A DNA stretch of 64,000 bases from Pseudomonas poae (GCA_028869255.1 CP110972.1:997001-1061000), one strand, 5' to 3'. Positions 8,534 through 17,365 are shown, numbered from the stretch's first letter. The notes: generated from the letters alone by a model not told the origin. Translations and numbers: made by a program.

Positions 8534-8568
8534 GCTCGCGGGCCAGTGCGTTCGCCTGGCCCGCGAGC
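8534..8568 (-). terminator. 13-bp perfect hairpin after the DUF3857 gene
   Basis: GCTCGCGGGCCAG pairs exactly with CTGGCCCGCGAGC across a 9-nt loop, ten bases beyond the leftward stop. It has no T-run, so termination may need Rho or the hairpin may only protect the 3' end. Confidence 0.5.
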
Positions 8569-8577
8569 ATCAACCCC

Positions 8578-10440
8578 TTACTTGGTCTGCACGATGATCT
8601 GGCTTTTCAGATCATTAACCATGCCTTCGATAGCCGGCTTCATCGCCGCGAAATCCTCTGGGGTGCACAGTGCGTCGGCTTTGGCGAACACATAGTGACG
8701 CGTGATCAGCACCGCGTTGGCTTTTTTCGTATAGGTCGAGTGGTAGTCAAAGCCCGCCTGTTTCAGCGACACCGCCTTGGGCACCGCGAGGATCTTCACT
8801 TTGCCGGGAAATTCCAGGCGCGCCTGCTCCGAGATTTCACCCGAGATACAGGTGAAGGTCTGGGTGCGCTCATTTTCGGCGAGGAAGGTAAACACGTTCT
8901 GCGCGATGCCGCCGGCCAGGCTGGTGAAGGTCGGTACGCCGGTTGGGCCGGGCAGGTTGACCAGGTTGTCGGTGTGCCCCTTGATCGTGGATTTGAAGTG
9001 GTTGGCGGTGCCGTCCAGTGAGTCGGTTTCGATCACGCCGCTGCCCGACTGGCCGTACAGACTGAGGACTTTCTGTACCAATTGATCACGGTCGGCGGGC
9101 TGCAGGGTTTTGAACACAAAGCGGTTGAATTCCGCGCCCCAGCCTTCCACGGTGGAGTCGTGGGTAAAGTCGGCGGCGCCGCGTGCATCAACCTTGAACT
9201 GCAGCGTGGTGTCGACCTTGCCCTGTTGGTTGGACGGAGTGTGGCCCAATTCGCCGGTCTGGGTCAGCACGACGGTTTTGCCCAGCTCCTGGATCTGCAG
9301 GTAGCCGGCCGCGATCGGGGTGGCCGTGGAGTCCAGATACAGGTCGAGGCTGGGTACATAGGTGATCGCGTGGTTGAGCACGCCCAGGGTCGGCACCTTC
9401 GGCAGCACGTAGGCGTTGCCGAGGTTGATCAGGGCCGGCGAGCTTTCGATGGCCGCCGCCTTAAGCAGTGCTTCCAGCAGGGCGACATGGTCCTTGCAGT
9501 CGCCGTAGCGGTTATCCAGCACGGCCTGGGCCGAGTGCGGCACCACGGTGCCGGCGCCAACGTACACGGCGACGTAGCGGATGTTCTTGCGTACCCAATC
9601 ACTCAATACCAGCGCTTTGCTGCGCGGGGTGTCGAGGTGGGCGGTGAGTTCCTTGGCCAGTTGGGTGATGGCCGGGGTCACTTCTACCTGCGCCCTGGCT
9701 GCGTACGCCTGGGCAAATTGCTGGTAACTGGCGAAGGTCGACACGGCCAGGTACTGACCGTAATCCGTGTAGGCGACGGAGCCTTGTTCCACGCGATTTT
9801 TCTCGGCAGGTTCCAGGTCCCAACGGTAGACGGTGCGCCCTTTGGCCGTGACCGGAGCGCTGGCTTTAAAGCCCCGCAAGTCTGCGTGCAGCGCCATGTC
9901 GGCAGGCATGTCGTAGCTGAAGCGAATCTGCTGGTACTGGTAGAAGTCCGGCGCGGAAAGGTCCTCGAACTGCCCGGGGAACAGCGCCGTGGTGCGTTTG
10001 CGCTGATAGCGCAGGACCATGCGGTCACCCACTTGCAGCTCCGGGAATATCACCACCTTGACCCGCGAGTCCTGGAACATCGGCGCGTCGGCCGAGGCGG
10101 TTTCCTGCTGCTCCTTGATCTGGTCGGCGGCGACCGCGACCTTGCGGCCGTCGGGTTTCAATGTGTAAGCGTCGACGATATCCAGGGTTTCCAGGGTGCG
10201 GTTGTAGCTGACCGAGCGCTGGGCATTGGACTTGATTGCGCGTTCTTCGTTGATCCGCAATACCCGCTCGACATCCAGCACAAAGGTGCCGTCGGCATTC
10301 ACAACAAACGATTGGATGTGTTTTTCGTGGGTCAGGGAAAGGTCGGTGTAATCGGCATGCGCCTGTGCAGTGAATAGCCCGCAGAGGATGACAGCCAGCA
10401 CGCCGAACAGGCGTGCGGGGGAGCGCGTAAAGCCTTGCAT
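8578..10440 (-). CDS. Periplasmic DUF3857 / transglutaminase-like protein
   Basis: The protein has 620 residues. A signal peptide (about residues 1-29, ending AQAHA) is followed by the DUF3857 domain and then a transglutaminase-like domain near residues 270-360. The protease-type triad can be read: Cys in YGDCKDHVALL, His in LNHAITYV, and Asp in LYLDST. The C-terminal third is beta-rich. The family is common in Pseudomonas, is exported, and has no established reaction. The gene stands alone. A perfect TAATGC-GAA-GCATTA repeat 66 bases before the start is a possible regulator site. Confidence 0.88.
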   Translation of the reverse strand: MQGFTRSPARLFGVLAVILCGLFTAQAHADYTDLSLTHEKHIQSFVVNADGTFVLDVERVLRINEERAIKSNAQRSVSYNRTLETLDIVDAYTLKPDGRKVAVAADQIKEQQETASADAPMFQDSRVKVVIFPELQVGDRMVLRYQRKRTTALFPGQFEDLSAPDFYQYQQIRFSYDMPADMALHADLRGFKASAPVTAKGRTVYRWDLEPAEKNRVEQGSVAYTDYGQYLAVSTFASYQQFAQAYAARAQVEVTPAITQLAKELTAHLDTPRSKALVLSDWVRKNIRYVAVYVGAGTVVPHSAQAVLDNRYGDCKDHVALLEALLKAAAIESSPALINLGNAYVLPKVPTLGVLNHAITYVPSLDLYLDSTATPIAAGYLQIQELGKTVVLTQTGELGHTPSNQQGKVDTTLQFKVDARGAADFTHDSTVEGWGAEFNRFVFKTLQPADRDQLVQKVLSLYGQSGSGVIETDSLDGTANHFKSTIKGHTDNLVNLPGPTGVPTFTSLAGGIAQNVFTFLAENERTQTFTCISGEISEQARLEFPGKVKILAVPKAVSLKQAGFDYHSTYTKKANAVLITRHYVFAKADALCTPEDFAAMKPAIEGMVNDLKSQIIVQTK

Positions 10441-10980
10441 AAAGATCCTTCTGAACGATGACGTGCGCCGTCAGGGGAGGGCGCGCGTTCCTTGGGTAAA
10501 ACGCTTAATGCGAAGCATTACTATAAATGGGTGGCAATGAGCCTGCTCTGCTTTTTCATGCAATCGTGTTTATGAAGAATTATTTAGGTGACGCTTGCCG
10601 CGCATGCCTGCACCACATTGTCCCGAGGGCGAGCGACTTTTGAGCGGGTGGATTTAATTTCGAATAATCAGGGTTTTAGAAAAATGAGCGGTATGCAGCA
10701 GTATGATTTTGATTAGCCTCCTATCATTTTTCCTTAGCTATCTATTCCAAAAAGGTCTTTTGTCGAAAAAACCGGAGCATGCTTTATTGCGCATAGATGT
10801 AACAAGTTGTTTCAATTTTTGCCGTTTTTCGGTACCGACAAGGGGGGCTTTCTGTCGGCGAACAGGTGAGTTCCGTTCGTTGCGACGCAGTGGGTTAAGC
10901 CTGGGACATTGATGATTTTGCTTGTGCCTGTTTGGCGCAATGCAAACAAGGGATTTGTACAATTATCGAGGCTTGAACCC
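10441..10980. other. AT-rich intergenic region between divergent genes
   Basis: No gene is supported here. The region holds the promoters of the leftward DUF3857 gene and the rightward PEPC-like cassette. Visible signals are TAATGC-N3-GCATTA (10506-10520) and CCGACA-N12-TGTCGG (10835-10858). The composition is richer in A and T than the flanking genes. Confidence 0.5.
10506..10520. promoter_or_regulatory. Perfect inverted repeat upstream of DUF3857 gene
   Basis: TAATGC-GAA-GCATTA is 66 bases before the leftward start at 10440, a position suited to an operator. The binding protein is unknown. Confidence 0.3.
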
Positions 10981-13668
10981 ATGAATCATGTGATCAACTC
11001 CATACTGGAAAATGCATCAACTCGCCCGTCAATCGGCCATACCAACCCCGCGTTACTGCATGACGTTCTATGGCGAGCATTGGAGCACGCACTCAAGGCA
11101 ACCACGGATGATGCTTCGCAAACCCCGCACACTCGCGCCTGCCTGAGGATCTACGCCGAAATCGATACGCTGTCGTATCTGGACAAGGCTGATTCGAAAC
11201 TGGCGGCGGCCCTGGGCAAGGCGTTCTTCGAATCCCGCTCCAGCAAAGACGTCGAGGCGTTCTGGAAGCTGTTGCTGATCAAGCAACTGCTGTTCGAATT
11301 GTCGGTCAGGAGTGTGGCGACCCAGATCGCTTCGCAAGCCAGCCTGCCCCGTCAATTGCTCACGCTCGACTCGCAGTTGATTGCAGCGCCGTCGGGGGTA
11401 AATATCAGCCTGGGGCTGCTGTGCAAAGAGACCGACCAGCTCAAGCATTCCGTCGTGCTGGTCTTGCAGAAACTGGCGCAGCACGTCGAAGACCGTGGCC
11501 TGAAAAAGCCCCAAGTCACTGCGCAGCTCCTGCTGGAGTTGTACAACGCCGTGTGGTCGGGCAGTAATGGCACCGATATCGAATCGCAGATTTTTTACGC
11601 CGACAGTGTGTATGACGCGTTGCCCGACGTGCATCACGCCCTGGGCCTGGCGCCGCAGGAAAAATGGCTGAGCTTGTTTACCTGGTTATACGGCGACAAG
11701 GATGGCCGCCCCTATGACACCAACCAGCACACCGAAACCCTGGTCGTGGCGCTGGAAACCGCGCTGCGCAATCGCTACATCGCTGATATCGACAGCCTGA
11801 TCAAAGACGGCGGCGCACGGCATCGCCTGGAAGAAATTCGCGCACGCCTGGGCAAGGATCATCCTGAGCATTTCGAGCAGCCCGCCGAGCTGATCGAGGC
11901 ACTGGGCAGCATCCGTTTTACCCAGCCCGCGGCCATCGACCGCTTGCTGCTGCGGGTGCATGCGTTTGGCTTTCACTACCTGGATATCGAGTTTCGTGAA
12001 AACGCCGAGATGTTCAGCAGCGTGGTCGATGAGATTCTTTCCAGCCAGTGGCTGGAAACCATCGGCCTGGGCCAGGGTCGGCACTATCACGAGCTGGATG
12101 AGCGTGCGCGCCAGGCCGCGCTTGAGGTCGCGCTGGAAGGCGACGAGTCCCAGGCTCCCGCTGCCCTGTGGCAAGGCTATCTGCAGCGCACCACGTCGAT
12201 TTACACCAAGAAAGCCCAGCAATACGCCGGCCAGGATTACATCGCGCTGATGGAGCAGGACCCGGGCTATATCCGCATGCACGATGCGCGCAACGCGCTC
12301 GAGCGGTTTGAAATGATCGATCGGTATCGCGACCGCATGAAAATCCACGGGATCGCCGAATACACCTCGGCCCTCAGCGCGCTGGAGGTGCTGTTCCTGA
12401 TGAAGGCGGCCCAGGTGCGGGACGGTATCGACATCGCCCTGCAGCCCGAAGACCTGGCAGGCGCCGAGCGCACGCTGGCGACGGTGCATGAGGTGTACGA
12501 AAACCCGTTGTACCGCCAGCACCTGGCAACGCGGGGCAACCGCCAATACATCACGTTTGGCCCCAGCGACACCGGCAAGCAAGGCGGCAAGGCCATGCAC
12601 AAACTGAACATGGCGATTGCCAACCAGCACAAGCTGATCGCGGCCCGCTACGGTATCGAGGTGGTCGTCCATGTGATCATGGGCGGGGAGCACGCACGGT
12701 GTAACGGGGTGATCGCCGAGACCTTGCAGGAGTTCGGCGCGCTGGAGGGCCCGGAAACCCGCTTCATGCTGGCCGGGTGCGCGGAGATGCGCGCTCATCT
12801 GCTGACCCGCAACCAGTCCGTCAACTTCCTCAGTCAGTTGTACCGCATGCACGCCGACCCCCAGCCGCAACCGTCCGAGGCGGTCGTTGCGGGCAGGATT
12901 CAACGCTGGGCTGAGGTGGTGCGACGCTATCAAGCGACGTTCTTCGAGCACCCGGCGCTGCCCTCCCTGCTGCGGGACCTGGCGCGATTTGATGTGGTCA
13001 GGGCCACCGCCAAGGGCACTCGGCCGCCTTCGCGTATCTTCAACATCAAGGTTTTCGAGTCGCGACCCGATGCCATTCGTGCGATTCCCTGGACTCGCGC
13101 CCTGCTGGCCGGCGGGTTGCACAGCGAACTGATCGGCGTCGGGCAGTTCGCGCAAGAGCCCGCAACGCAGGTGTCGAAGGCCTTCAACGAAGATGAGAGC
13201 TTTCACACCTATGTCAAAGGCATGGCCTATGCCATTGCGCGAACCGACCTCAAATGCGCCTGGCTGACCTTGACCGGCAGCATCCCGGAGAAGGCCCACA
13301 TCCTGGCGCTGGCTGAAGCCTTGAAGGGCGAGGCCGTCGGCACGGCTGAACAGCTGTTGGCCAGCCTGCACCTGGAAGTGATTGAAGGTAAGCGCTTTGT
13401 GTACAAAGCCACCATCGGCACCGAGCCGGCGGACCCTTGGAAAATCAAGGAAGGCAGCTTGCTCAACCTGTGGCCTAGCCTCAAGGCAGAGGTCTACCGC
13501 AAGGAAAAGAACCTGAGAATCTATCGGTTGTTTCTTATCTACGCCAAGAGCAATCCCGAGTTCATCCAGTCTTCATCGCTGAATGATTTCTACAGCGGGT
13601 TCCTCGCGGCCGCGAGTACCGATGCAGGTCTGGTCGATCCCATCAGCGCCCACCATTTCACCTGGTGA
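10981..13668 (+). CDS. Divergent phosphoenolpyruvate-carboxylase-like protein
   Basis: The protein has about 895 residues, the length of a PEP carboxylase, and the family's landmarks are in order: WLYGDKDGRPYDT (WxxGDRDGNP), FRENAEMFSSVVDEI (R-Q-x-S-x-x-H-x-x-A region), FGPSDTGKQGG (GYSDSxKDxG, with Asp and Lys kept) and a late RAIPWTRALL. The TAHPTE motif with the catalytic His is missing; LGLLCKETDQL stands in its place. The Gly-Arg loop FHGRGGxxGRGG is reduced to MGGEHARCNG, and the C-terminal Asn-Thr-Gly is HHFTW. It is therefore unlikely to be an ordinary PEPC. The start at 10981 has GAGG nine bases upstream; 10909 is an alternative. It leads a cassette with a dehydrogenase and an RraA protein. 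Confidence 0.82.
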   Translation: MNHVINSILENASTRPSIGHTNPALLHDVLWRALEHALKATTDDASQTPHTRACLRIYAEIDTLSYLDKADSKLAAALGKAFFESRSSKDVEAFWKLLLIKQLLFELSVRSVATQIASQASLPRQLLTLDSQLIAAPSGVNISLGLLCKETDQLKHSVVLVLQKLAQHVEDRGLKKPQVTAQLLLELYNAVWSGSNGTDIESQIFYADSVYDALPDVHHALGLAPQEKWLSLFTWLYGDKDGRPYDTNQHTETLVVALETALRNRYIADIDSLIKDGGARHRLEEIRARLGKDHPEHFEQPAELIEALGSIRFTQPAAIDRLLLRVHAFGFHYLDIEFRENAEMFSSVVDEILSSQWLETIGLGQGRHYHELDERARQAALEVALEGDESQAPAALWQGYLQRTTSIYTKKAQQYAGQDYIALMEQDPGYIRMHDARNALERFEMIDRYRDRMKIHGIAEYTSALSALEVLFLMKAAQVRDGIDIALQPEDLAGAERTLATVHEVYENPLYRQHLATRGNRQYITFGPSDTGKQGGKAMHKLNMAIANQHKLIAARYGIEVVVHVIMGGEHARCNGVIAETLQEFGALEGPETRFMLAGCAEMRAHLLTRNQSVNFLSQLYRMHADPQPQPSEAVVAGRIQRWAEVVRRYQATFFEHPALPSLLRDLARFDVVRATAKGTRPPSRIFNIKVFESRPDAIRAIPWTRALLAGGLHSELIGVGQFAQEPATQVSKAFNEDESFHTYVKGMAYAIARTDLKCAWLTLTGSIPEKAHILALAEALKGEAVGTAEQLLASLHLEVIEGKRFVYKATIGTEPADPWKIKEGSLLNLWPSLKAEVYRKEKNLRIYRLFLIYAKSNPEFIQSSSLNDFYSGFLAAASTDAGLVDPISAHHFTW

Positions 13669-13674
13669 TCAGCC

Positions 13675-13702
13675 CCGATACCCAGGGCAACCTGGGTATC
13701 GG
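13675..13702 (+). promoter_or_regulatory. Intercistronic hairpin with GNRA loop
   Basis: CCGATACCCAGG-GCAA-CCTGGGTATCGG is a perfect 12-bp stem capped by a GCAA tetraloop. It lies six bases after the PEPC-like stop and before the ribosome site of the dehydrogenase. Without a T-run it is better seen as an mRNA processing or stabilising element that sets relative expression. Confidence 0.55.
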
Positions 13703-13732
13703 CAGGCGCTACCCTCCAAGAGGATCAACTGT

Positions 13733-14787
13733 ATGGCATTTACCACCCTGATACTCGATGCCCCGGCCCACCGTTGCTGTTTGAGGAAGTTGATCGCTTT
13801 CTTGAGCTGGGCCTGGCCGTCACCCTCAACCTGCACTATTTCGCGGACAAAGAGCGCATCCGGCAGCACTACACCACGCGCATTCACTATGCCGAGATCA
13901 ACTGCCACGACGAGCCTGCCTTTATTGCCGCCGTGAGTCAGGCCGGGGGTTACAGCGTGTTCAAGACGCGCTTGAACATCCCCCTCGGCGCCAGCCTGGT
14001 CCGCGCCGCCAGCTCGCCCGCGCTGGCCACGCCACTGCGCGCTATTGCCCAGGCCGGCACCGGGGTTAATCATATTGATCGGCTTGAGTGCGAGCAGTGC
14101 GGCGTGGCGATACTCAACACACCGGGTTCCAACGCGGCCGCTGTTGCCGAGTACGTCGTGGCCCAGGCGCTGTTTCTGTCTCGCGACCTGGATTACTACA
14201 ACGCCGAAACCCACAACGGCCATTGGGCAAAAGGCACCTTGGCACCTACCCCCGAATACGCCGAACTTACGTTGGGGCTGGTGGGCACCGGCAGCATTGC
14301 CCGGCAGGTAGCACACAAGGCGGCAGCGCTGGGCATCAAGGTGATCGTCACTGGGTCGGAGCGTTTTACCGAACCGGTGGCGCGCAGCCTTGAGCTTGAA
14401 CGACGAGCTAGCCTTGCGCAGTTACTGGCCGAGGCGCACATCGTTTCGATCCACGTCCCGCTCACTACGCTGACCCGCGGTTTGTTCGGCACTGGCGAGT
14501 TCCGGCAGATGCGTCAAGGTTCAATCCTGATCAATACCGCACGCGGCGGGATCGTCGACGAACACCAGCTGGCCGCCTTCATGCGCGAGTTTCCCAGGCA
14601 TATCAAGGCGGTCGCCATCGATACTTTTGCCCTGGAAAAGGACCGGTTCGACTCGCCACTGACCGGCGTTCCCAGCGCGCAACTCACGCCGCATATCGCC
14701 GGCAATACCACCACGGCAATCAGGACGGCATCGCGCCAGATCGTCGACAAGATCCACGCATTCAGTAACGCCGCCATCGTGCGTTAA
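13733..14787 (+). CDS. D-isomer 2-hydroxyacid dehydrogenase, apparent frameshift near 13771
   Basis: This NAD-dependent dehydrogenase has the fold's cofactor loop LGLVGTGSIA, the Arg of LINTARGG and the catalytic His of LTPHIAGNT. The ATG at 13733, with AGAGG before it, opens MAFTTLILDAPAH. The main frame starts only with LLFEEVDRFLELG at 13774. A single missing C near 13771 (CACC-GTTG, expected CACCCGTTG) would join them as APAHPLLFEE. Otherwise translation must start at the TTG at 13774, giving 337 residues. The partners suggest that it oxidises or reduces a hydroxyacid made or used by the PEPC-like and RraA-like proteins. Confidence 0.82.
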
Positions 14788-14814
14788 CCGACCGGACACA
14801 AGGAAGGCCACACC

Positions 14815-15468
14815 ATGCAAACCTCTATTTTTACCCGTCTCAACGCCCTGAGTTGCACCGACCTCAGCGATGCGATGGACCGCCTGAAAATCGTTTGCCA
14901 GTGCACCGACATCATGCCCCTGGACCGCACGTTCAACCTCACAGGCAAAGCCTGGACCCTACGCTACGGCCCTATTGGCCTGGACGGCGGCTCGGTGGGT
15001 GATTACATCGACGACCTTGAGGCCGGCCAGGTGGTGGTGATCGACAACCAGGCGCGGCTCGACACCACCGTGTGGGGCGACTTGCTGACCTCTACCGCCG
15101 CCCGTAAGCAGTTGGCCGGGACGGTGATTGACGGTATCTGCCGCGACGTTGATCGTGCTCTGGAGCTTAACTACCCGATCTTTTCCCGGGGTAACTGGAT
15201 GCGCACCGGCAAGGATCGGGTGCGTGTCGAAGCGATCCAGGCGCCCGTGACGCTGGGCGGCGTGCGGGTACAACCGGATGATTGGTTGCGCGGCGACGGC
15301 GATGGCCTAGTGGCGATTCCGGCCGGTTCGCTGAGCGAAGTGCTGGCGGTGGCCGAAGAAGTCCACCAGGCTGAAGAGCATATCCGTGCGGCTATCGAGG
15401 CGGGCGTGCCGTTGCGTCAAGCCCGCGCCGATTATGGCTACCACGCCTTGCAGACGCCACGCGCCTGA
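14815..15468 (+). CDS. RraA family protein (aldolase/decarboxylase type)
   Basis: This 217-residue RraA-fold protein shows the metal-site signature TVIDGICRDVD, where Arg and Asp bind pyruvate and the divalent metal in family members with enzyme activity. Known activities are cleavage of 4-hydroxy-4-methyl-2-oxoglutarate and decarboxylation of oxaloacetate. It follows the dehydrogenase by 27 bases with GGAAGG ahead of the ATG, so the three genes form one cassette. A PEPC-like protein next to a possible oxaloacetate-type lyase hints at chemistry on C3/C4 oxoacids. The substrate is not known. Confidence 0.87.
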   Translation: MQTSIFTRLNALSCTDLSDAMDRLKIVCQCTDIMPLDRTFNLTGKAWTLRYGPIGLDGGSVGDYIDDLEAGQVVVIDNQARLDTTVWGDLLTSTAARKQLAGTVIDGICRDVDRALELNYPIFSRGNWMRTGKDRVRVEAIQAPVTLGGVRVQPDDWLRGDGDGLVAIPAGSLSEVLAVAEEVHQAEEHIRAAIEAGVPLRQARADYGYHALQTPRA

Positions 15469-15479
15469 TTGGCCAACGA

Positions 15480-15506
15480 CAGAAGCCGCAGCAGGTGCGG
15501 CTTCTG
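15480..15506 (+). terminator. Hairpin terminator after the RraA gene
   Basis: CAGAAGCCGCA-N5-TGCGGCTTCTG is a perfect 11-bp stem, eleven bases after the stop. The T-tract after it is short (GTTG), but the position fits the end of the cassette. Confidence 0.65.
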
Positions 15507-15521
15507 TTGACGCGGGAGGGC

Positions 15522-15740
15522 TCAGCGCATGCCAAGTCTCTCCAGCGTCGGGGCCAGCCCCAGCAGGTCTACCGTACTTTTCCCGGCCGCAAGCCCCGCA
15601 CGAATTCCGTCTTCCGTGTGCTCGCGGCTGCGGCTCAGGCGAATCACTTCTTGCACACGATCCTGCGCCAAGTCGGCGTGAGGGTTTATTGCTTGAACGT
15701 ACGGGGTTACCGTAGGTTTGCTCGCTTTATTCAGGAGCAA
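15522..15740 (-). pseudogene. Unrecognised short leftward frame, possible gene fragment
   Basis: A 72-residue frame with ordinary Pseudomonas composition (REHTEDGIRAGLAAGKS) ends at 15522. It can only start at a TTG and has no good ribosome site. It looks like the C-terminal end of a lost gene, but I could not assign a family. Confidence 0.25.
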
Positions 15741-15747
15741 CCTGTGT

Positions 15748-16401
15748 ATGAATCCTACGCCTTCAAGAAAAAACTCCCTGCGGCGCGGTTATTGGGAACT
15801 GGTGCAGATCAAGGTGGGTGTGTTTACGAGCGTGGGGTCCCTGGTGGCCCTGTTATGTGTGGCCGCCTGGACGGTATGGGTGACTTACTACGTCAAGCAC
15901 GACTCGCAAATGAGTGCGCTCCTGCTCAAGGAGATGCAGATGAAGACCGAGCTGAGCGCCCATGTTGGCGCGAGCCTGACCACCCACTTGATGCCCTCCG
16001 AGGGCGGGGCGAGTGTGTTGGAAATAGGCGTGACGCTGTCCAACAGCGGCAATGACATCGCCAGGCTGAACCTTGATCGGCGGGTTTTATCGGTGGTTAA
16101 AGTTGAGCGTTTCGAGGCAGGCTTGCCGGTGTACGGCCGCGCCTGGGACATTGCCGGCGCGCGGTACGACGGCATGAGTTCGACCTTACTGGTGTTTCCT
16201 TATCTGGATGTCGGCCCGTCCGAATCCTATGAACTCAAGTACGTGGTCAAGCTGGATGAGCCGGGGCTGTACCTGGTGCGTTTCCTTTCCCGGATGAAAA
16301 GCGACCATGTCGAGCGGCACAAACTCAAGATGAATACGCCGTCGATCATCGAATATTCAACCGGGGCCGATGCGTTCATTACCGTCCCGGCGGGTGCTTG
16401 A
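15748..16401 (+). CDS. Hypothetical membrane-anchored protein
   Basis: The protein has 217 residues. One membrane segment follows a basic N-terminus (about residues 25-48, VASLL-type hydrophobic stretch ending WVTYYV). The rest is a predicted extracytoplasmic domain with beta-rich stretches such as LEIGVTLSNSGND. The ATG at 15748 has CAGGAG ahead of it and is preferred to 15718. No family was recognised. The 3' end runs directly into a LysR gene remnant. Confidence 0.6.
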   Translation: MNPTPSRKNSLRRGYWELVQIKVGVFTSVGSLVALLCVAAWTVWVTYYVKHDSQMSALLLKEMQMKTELSAHVGASLTTHLMPSEGGASVLEIGVTLSNSGNDIARLNLDRRVLSVVKVERFEAGLPVYGRAWDIAGARYDGMSSTLLVFPYLDVGPSESYELKYVVKLDEPGLYLVRFLSRMKSDHVERHKLKMNTPSIIEYSTGADAFITVPAGA

Positions 16402-16441
16402 CGTCCAGCCGCTTCACCGCCGCCGGCGTTACCCCGGCGGC

Positions 16442-16648
16442 GTGACCCTGGCCAAACATGGGGCGGGGTTGTTCCAGACCTACACGTTTATTGTCGAGCA
16501 GGCACTGGCGGACGGCAGCCTGGTGCACGTGCTGCAGCCCTATGGCGGGCGTTCGCGGCCGTTTACCTTGCTGTATCCCCATGGGCGTTATGTGCCGCAT
16601 CGGGTGCGGGCGTGTGTGGATTTTTTGCTGGCATGTCGCCACGCGTAG
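16442..16648 (+). pseudogene. LysR-type regulator C-terminal remnant
   Basis: Translation gives HGAGLFQTYTFIVEQALADG, followed by LVHVLQPYGG, LLYPHGRYVPHRV and RACVDFLL. This is the end of a LysR effector domain (usually GxGI.QLP..LV...L..G.LV.VL, then YP..R..S.RVRAFVDFL). No N-terminal part or helix-turn-helix is present upstream, so it is a truncated relic. Its last 86 bases overlap the end of the TetR gene on the other strand. Confidence 0.7.
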
Positions 16649-17267
16649 GTGCCGTGATGGAGGCCGCCACATCCCAGGTCAGCAGCAGTTGGCTGATTGC
16701 TGCGTCGAGGGTTGCAGGGGGCACGTTATCGCGCGCCAGTAGCGAAACGCCCTGCAAAAAACTGTCGAATACGCTGGCCAGTACGGCCGCCTGGGTCTGT
16801 TGCGGCAATTGGCCGGTACGGATCGCCCGCTCCACACACGCCACAATCCCTGCTCGGGTACGGGCTCGCGACTGCGTCAGCGCATCCGCCACCCGCGCAT
16901 TCTCCGGGCTTGGCGCACTCATTACGCCCAGCGCCACCATGCAGCCCTTGGGGTGCCCGTCCTCACATTGCATGCGCGTCGACTGGCGCAACGCAGTTTC
17001 GACCGCTTGGCGCGGTAGCAGGGTTTCGTCCCACAGGCATTCGGTGACCTGGGCGTAGGTTGCCAGGTAGCGCTGCACGCATTCATCGAACAGCGCCTCT
17101 TTGGAGCCGAACGCCGCGTAGAAACTGGGCGCGGAGATGCCGCCGCCCAGCCCGGCCTTGAGTTGGGCGAGGGAGGTGGCGTCGTAGCCGTGCTGCCAGA
17201 ACAAGTGCAGGGCTTGTTCCACGGCCTGCTCGCGGTCGAAGGTGCGGGGGCGGCCCATTTGTGCCAT
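16563..17267 (-). CDS. TetR/AcrR family regulator with extended C-terminus
   Basis: The N-terminal helix-turn-helix (FDREQAVEQALHLFWQHGYD...SAPSFYAAFGSKEAL) marks a TetR protein. The start at 17267 has CGGAGACC before it. The last 28 residues or so, rich in Pro, Ala and Asn, are read from the strand opposite the LysR remnant, so the original stop seems to have been lost. The regulator is divergent from an MFS exporter gene. A pair of matching 17-base inverted sites lies between them, the usual arrangement of a local repressor and its efflux pump. Confidence 0.85.
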   Translation of the reverse strand: MAQMGRPRTFDREQAVEQALHLFWQHGYDATSLAQLKAGLGGGISAPSFYAAFGSKEALFDECVQRYLATYAQVTECLWDETLLPRQAVETALRQSTRMQCEDGHPKGCMVALGVMSAPSPENARVADALTQSRARTRAGIVACVERAIRTGQLPQQTQAAVLASVFDSFLQGVSLLARDNVPPATLDAAISQLLLTWDVAASITAPTRGDMPAKNPHTPAPDAAHNAHGDTAR

Positions 17268-17293
17268 GTCAGGTCTCCGGTGGGGAACGAGAT

Positions 17294-17365
17294 AAATACT
17301 AGTCGATACATAAGTCGTTGACAACGCTAAGTGCCTGCCTGCAATATCTGTATCGATCAGTATTT
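17294..17365. promoter_or_regulatory. Paired 17-bp inverted repeats between tetR and MFS gene
   Basis: AAATACTAGTCGATACA (17294-17310) recurs inverted as TGTATCGATCAGTATTT (17349-17365), 15 of 17 positions alike, separated by 38 bases. Both fall between the divergent starts at 17267 and 17388, so they are probable operators for the TetR protein. Confidence 0.65.

Larger units (their letters stand above)
8120..8577. other. Long intergenic region with an orphan rightward terminator
   Basis: No protein gene is evident. The only strong signals are a rightward terminator at 8462-8488 and the hairpin at 8534-8568 that closes the leftward DUF3857 gene. No rightward gene lies upstream of the first terminator, so a small RNA encoded between about 8200 and 8488 is possible. 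Confidence 0.4.

Noticed and set aside
9082..10377. 431-codon rightward open frame
   Set aside because: It is antisense to the DUF3857 protein gene and arises from GC-rich third positions.
10703..10912. Short hydrophobic rightward frame before the PEPC-like gene
   Set aside because: It has no ribosome site, mixed composition and overlaps the likely promoter and hairpin region.
11686..13371. 561-codon leftward open frame
   Set aside because: It is antisense to the PEPC-like gene, whose conserved motifs leave no doubt about the coding strand.
10981..13668. Annotation as a housekeeping phosphoenolpyruvate carboxylase (ppc)
   Set aside because: The catalytic His motif, the GRGG loop and the C-terminal NTG are not present, so the gene symbol would mislead.
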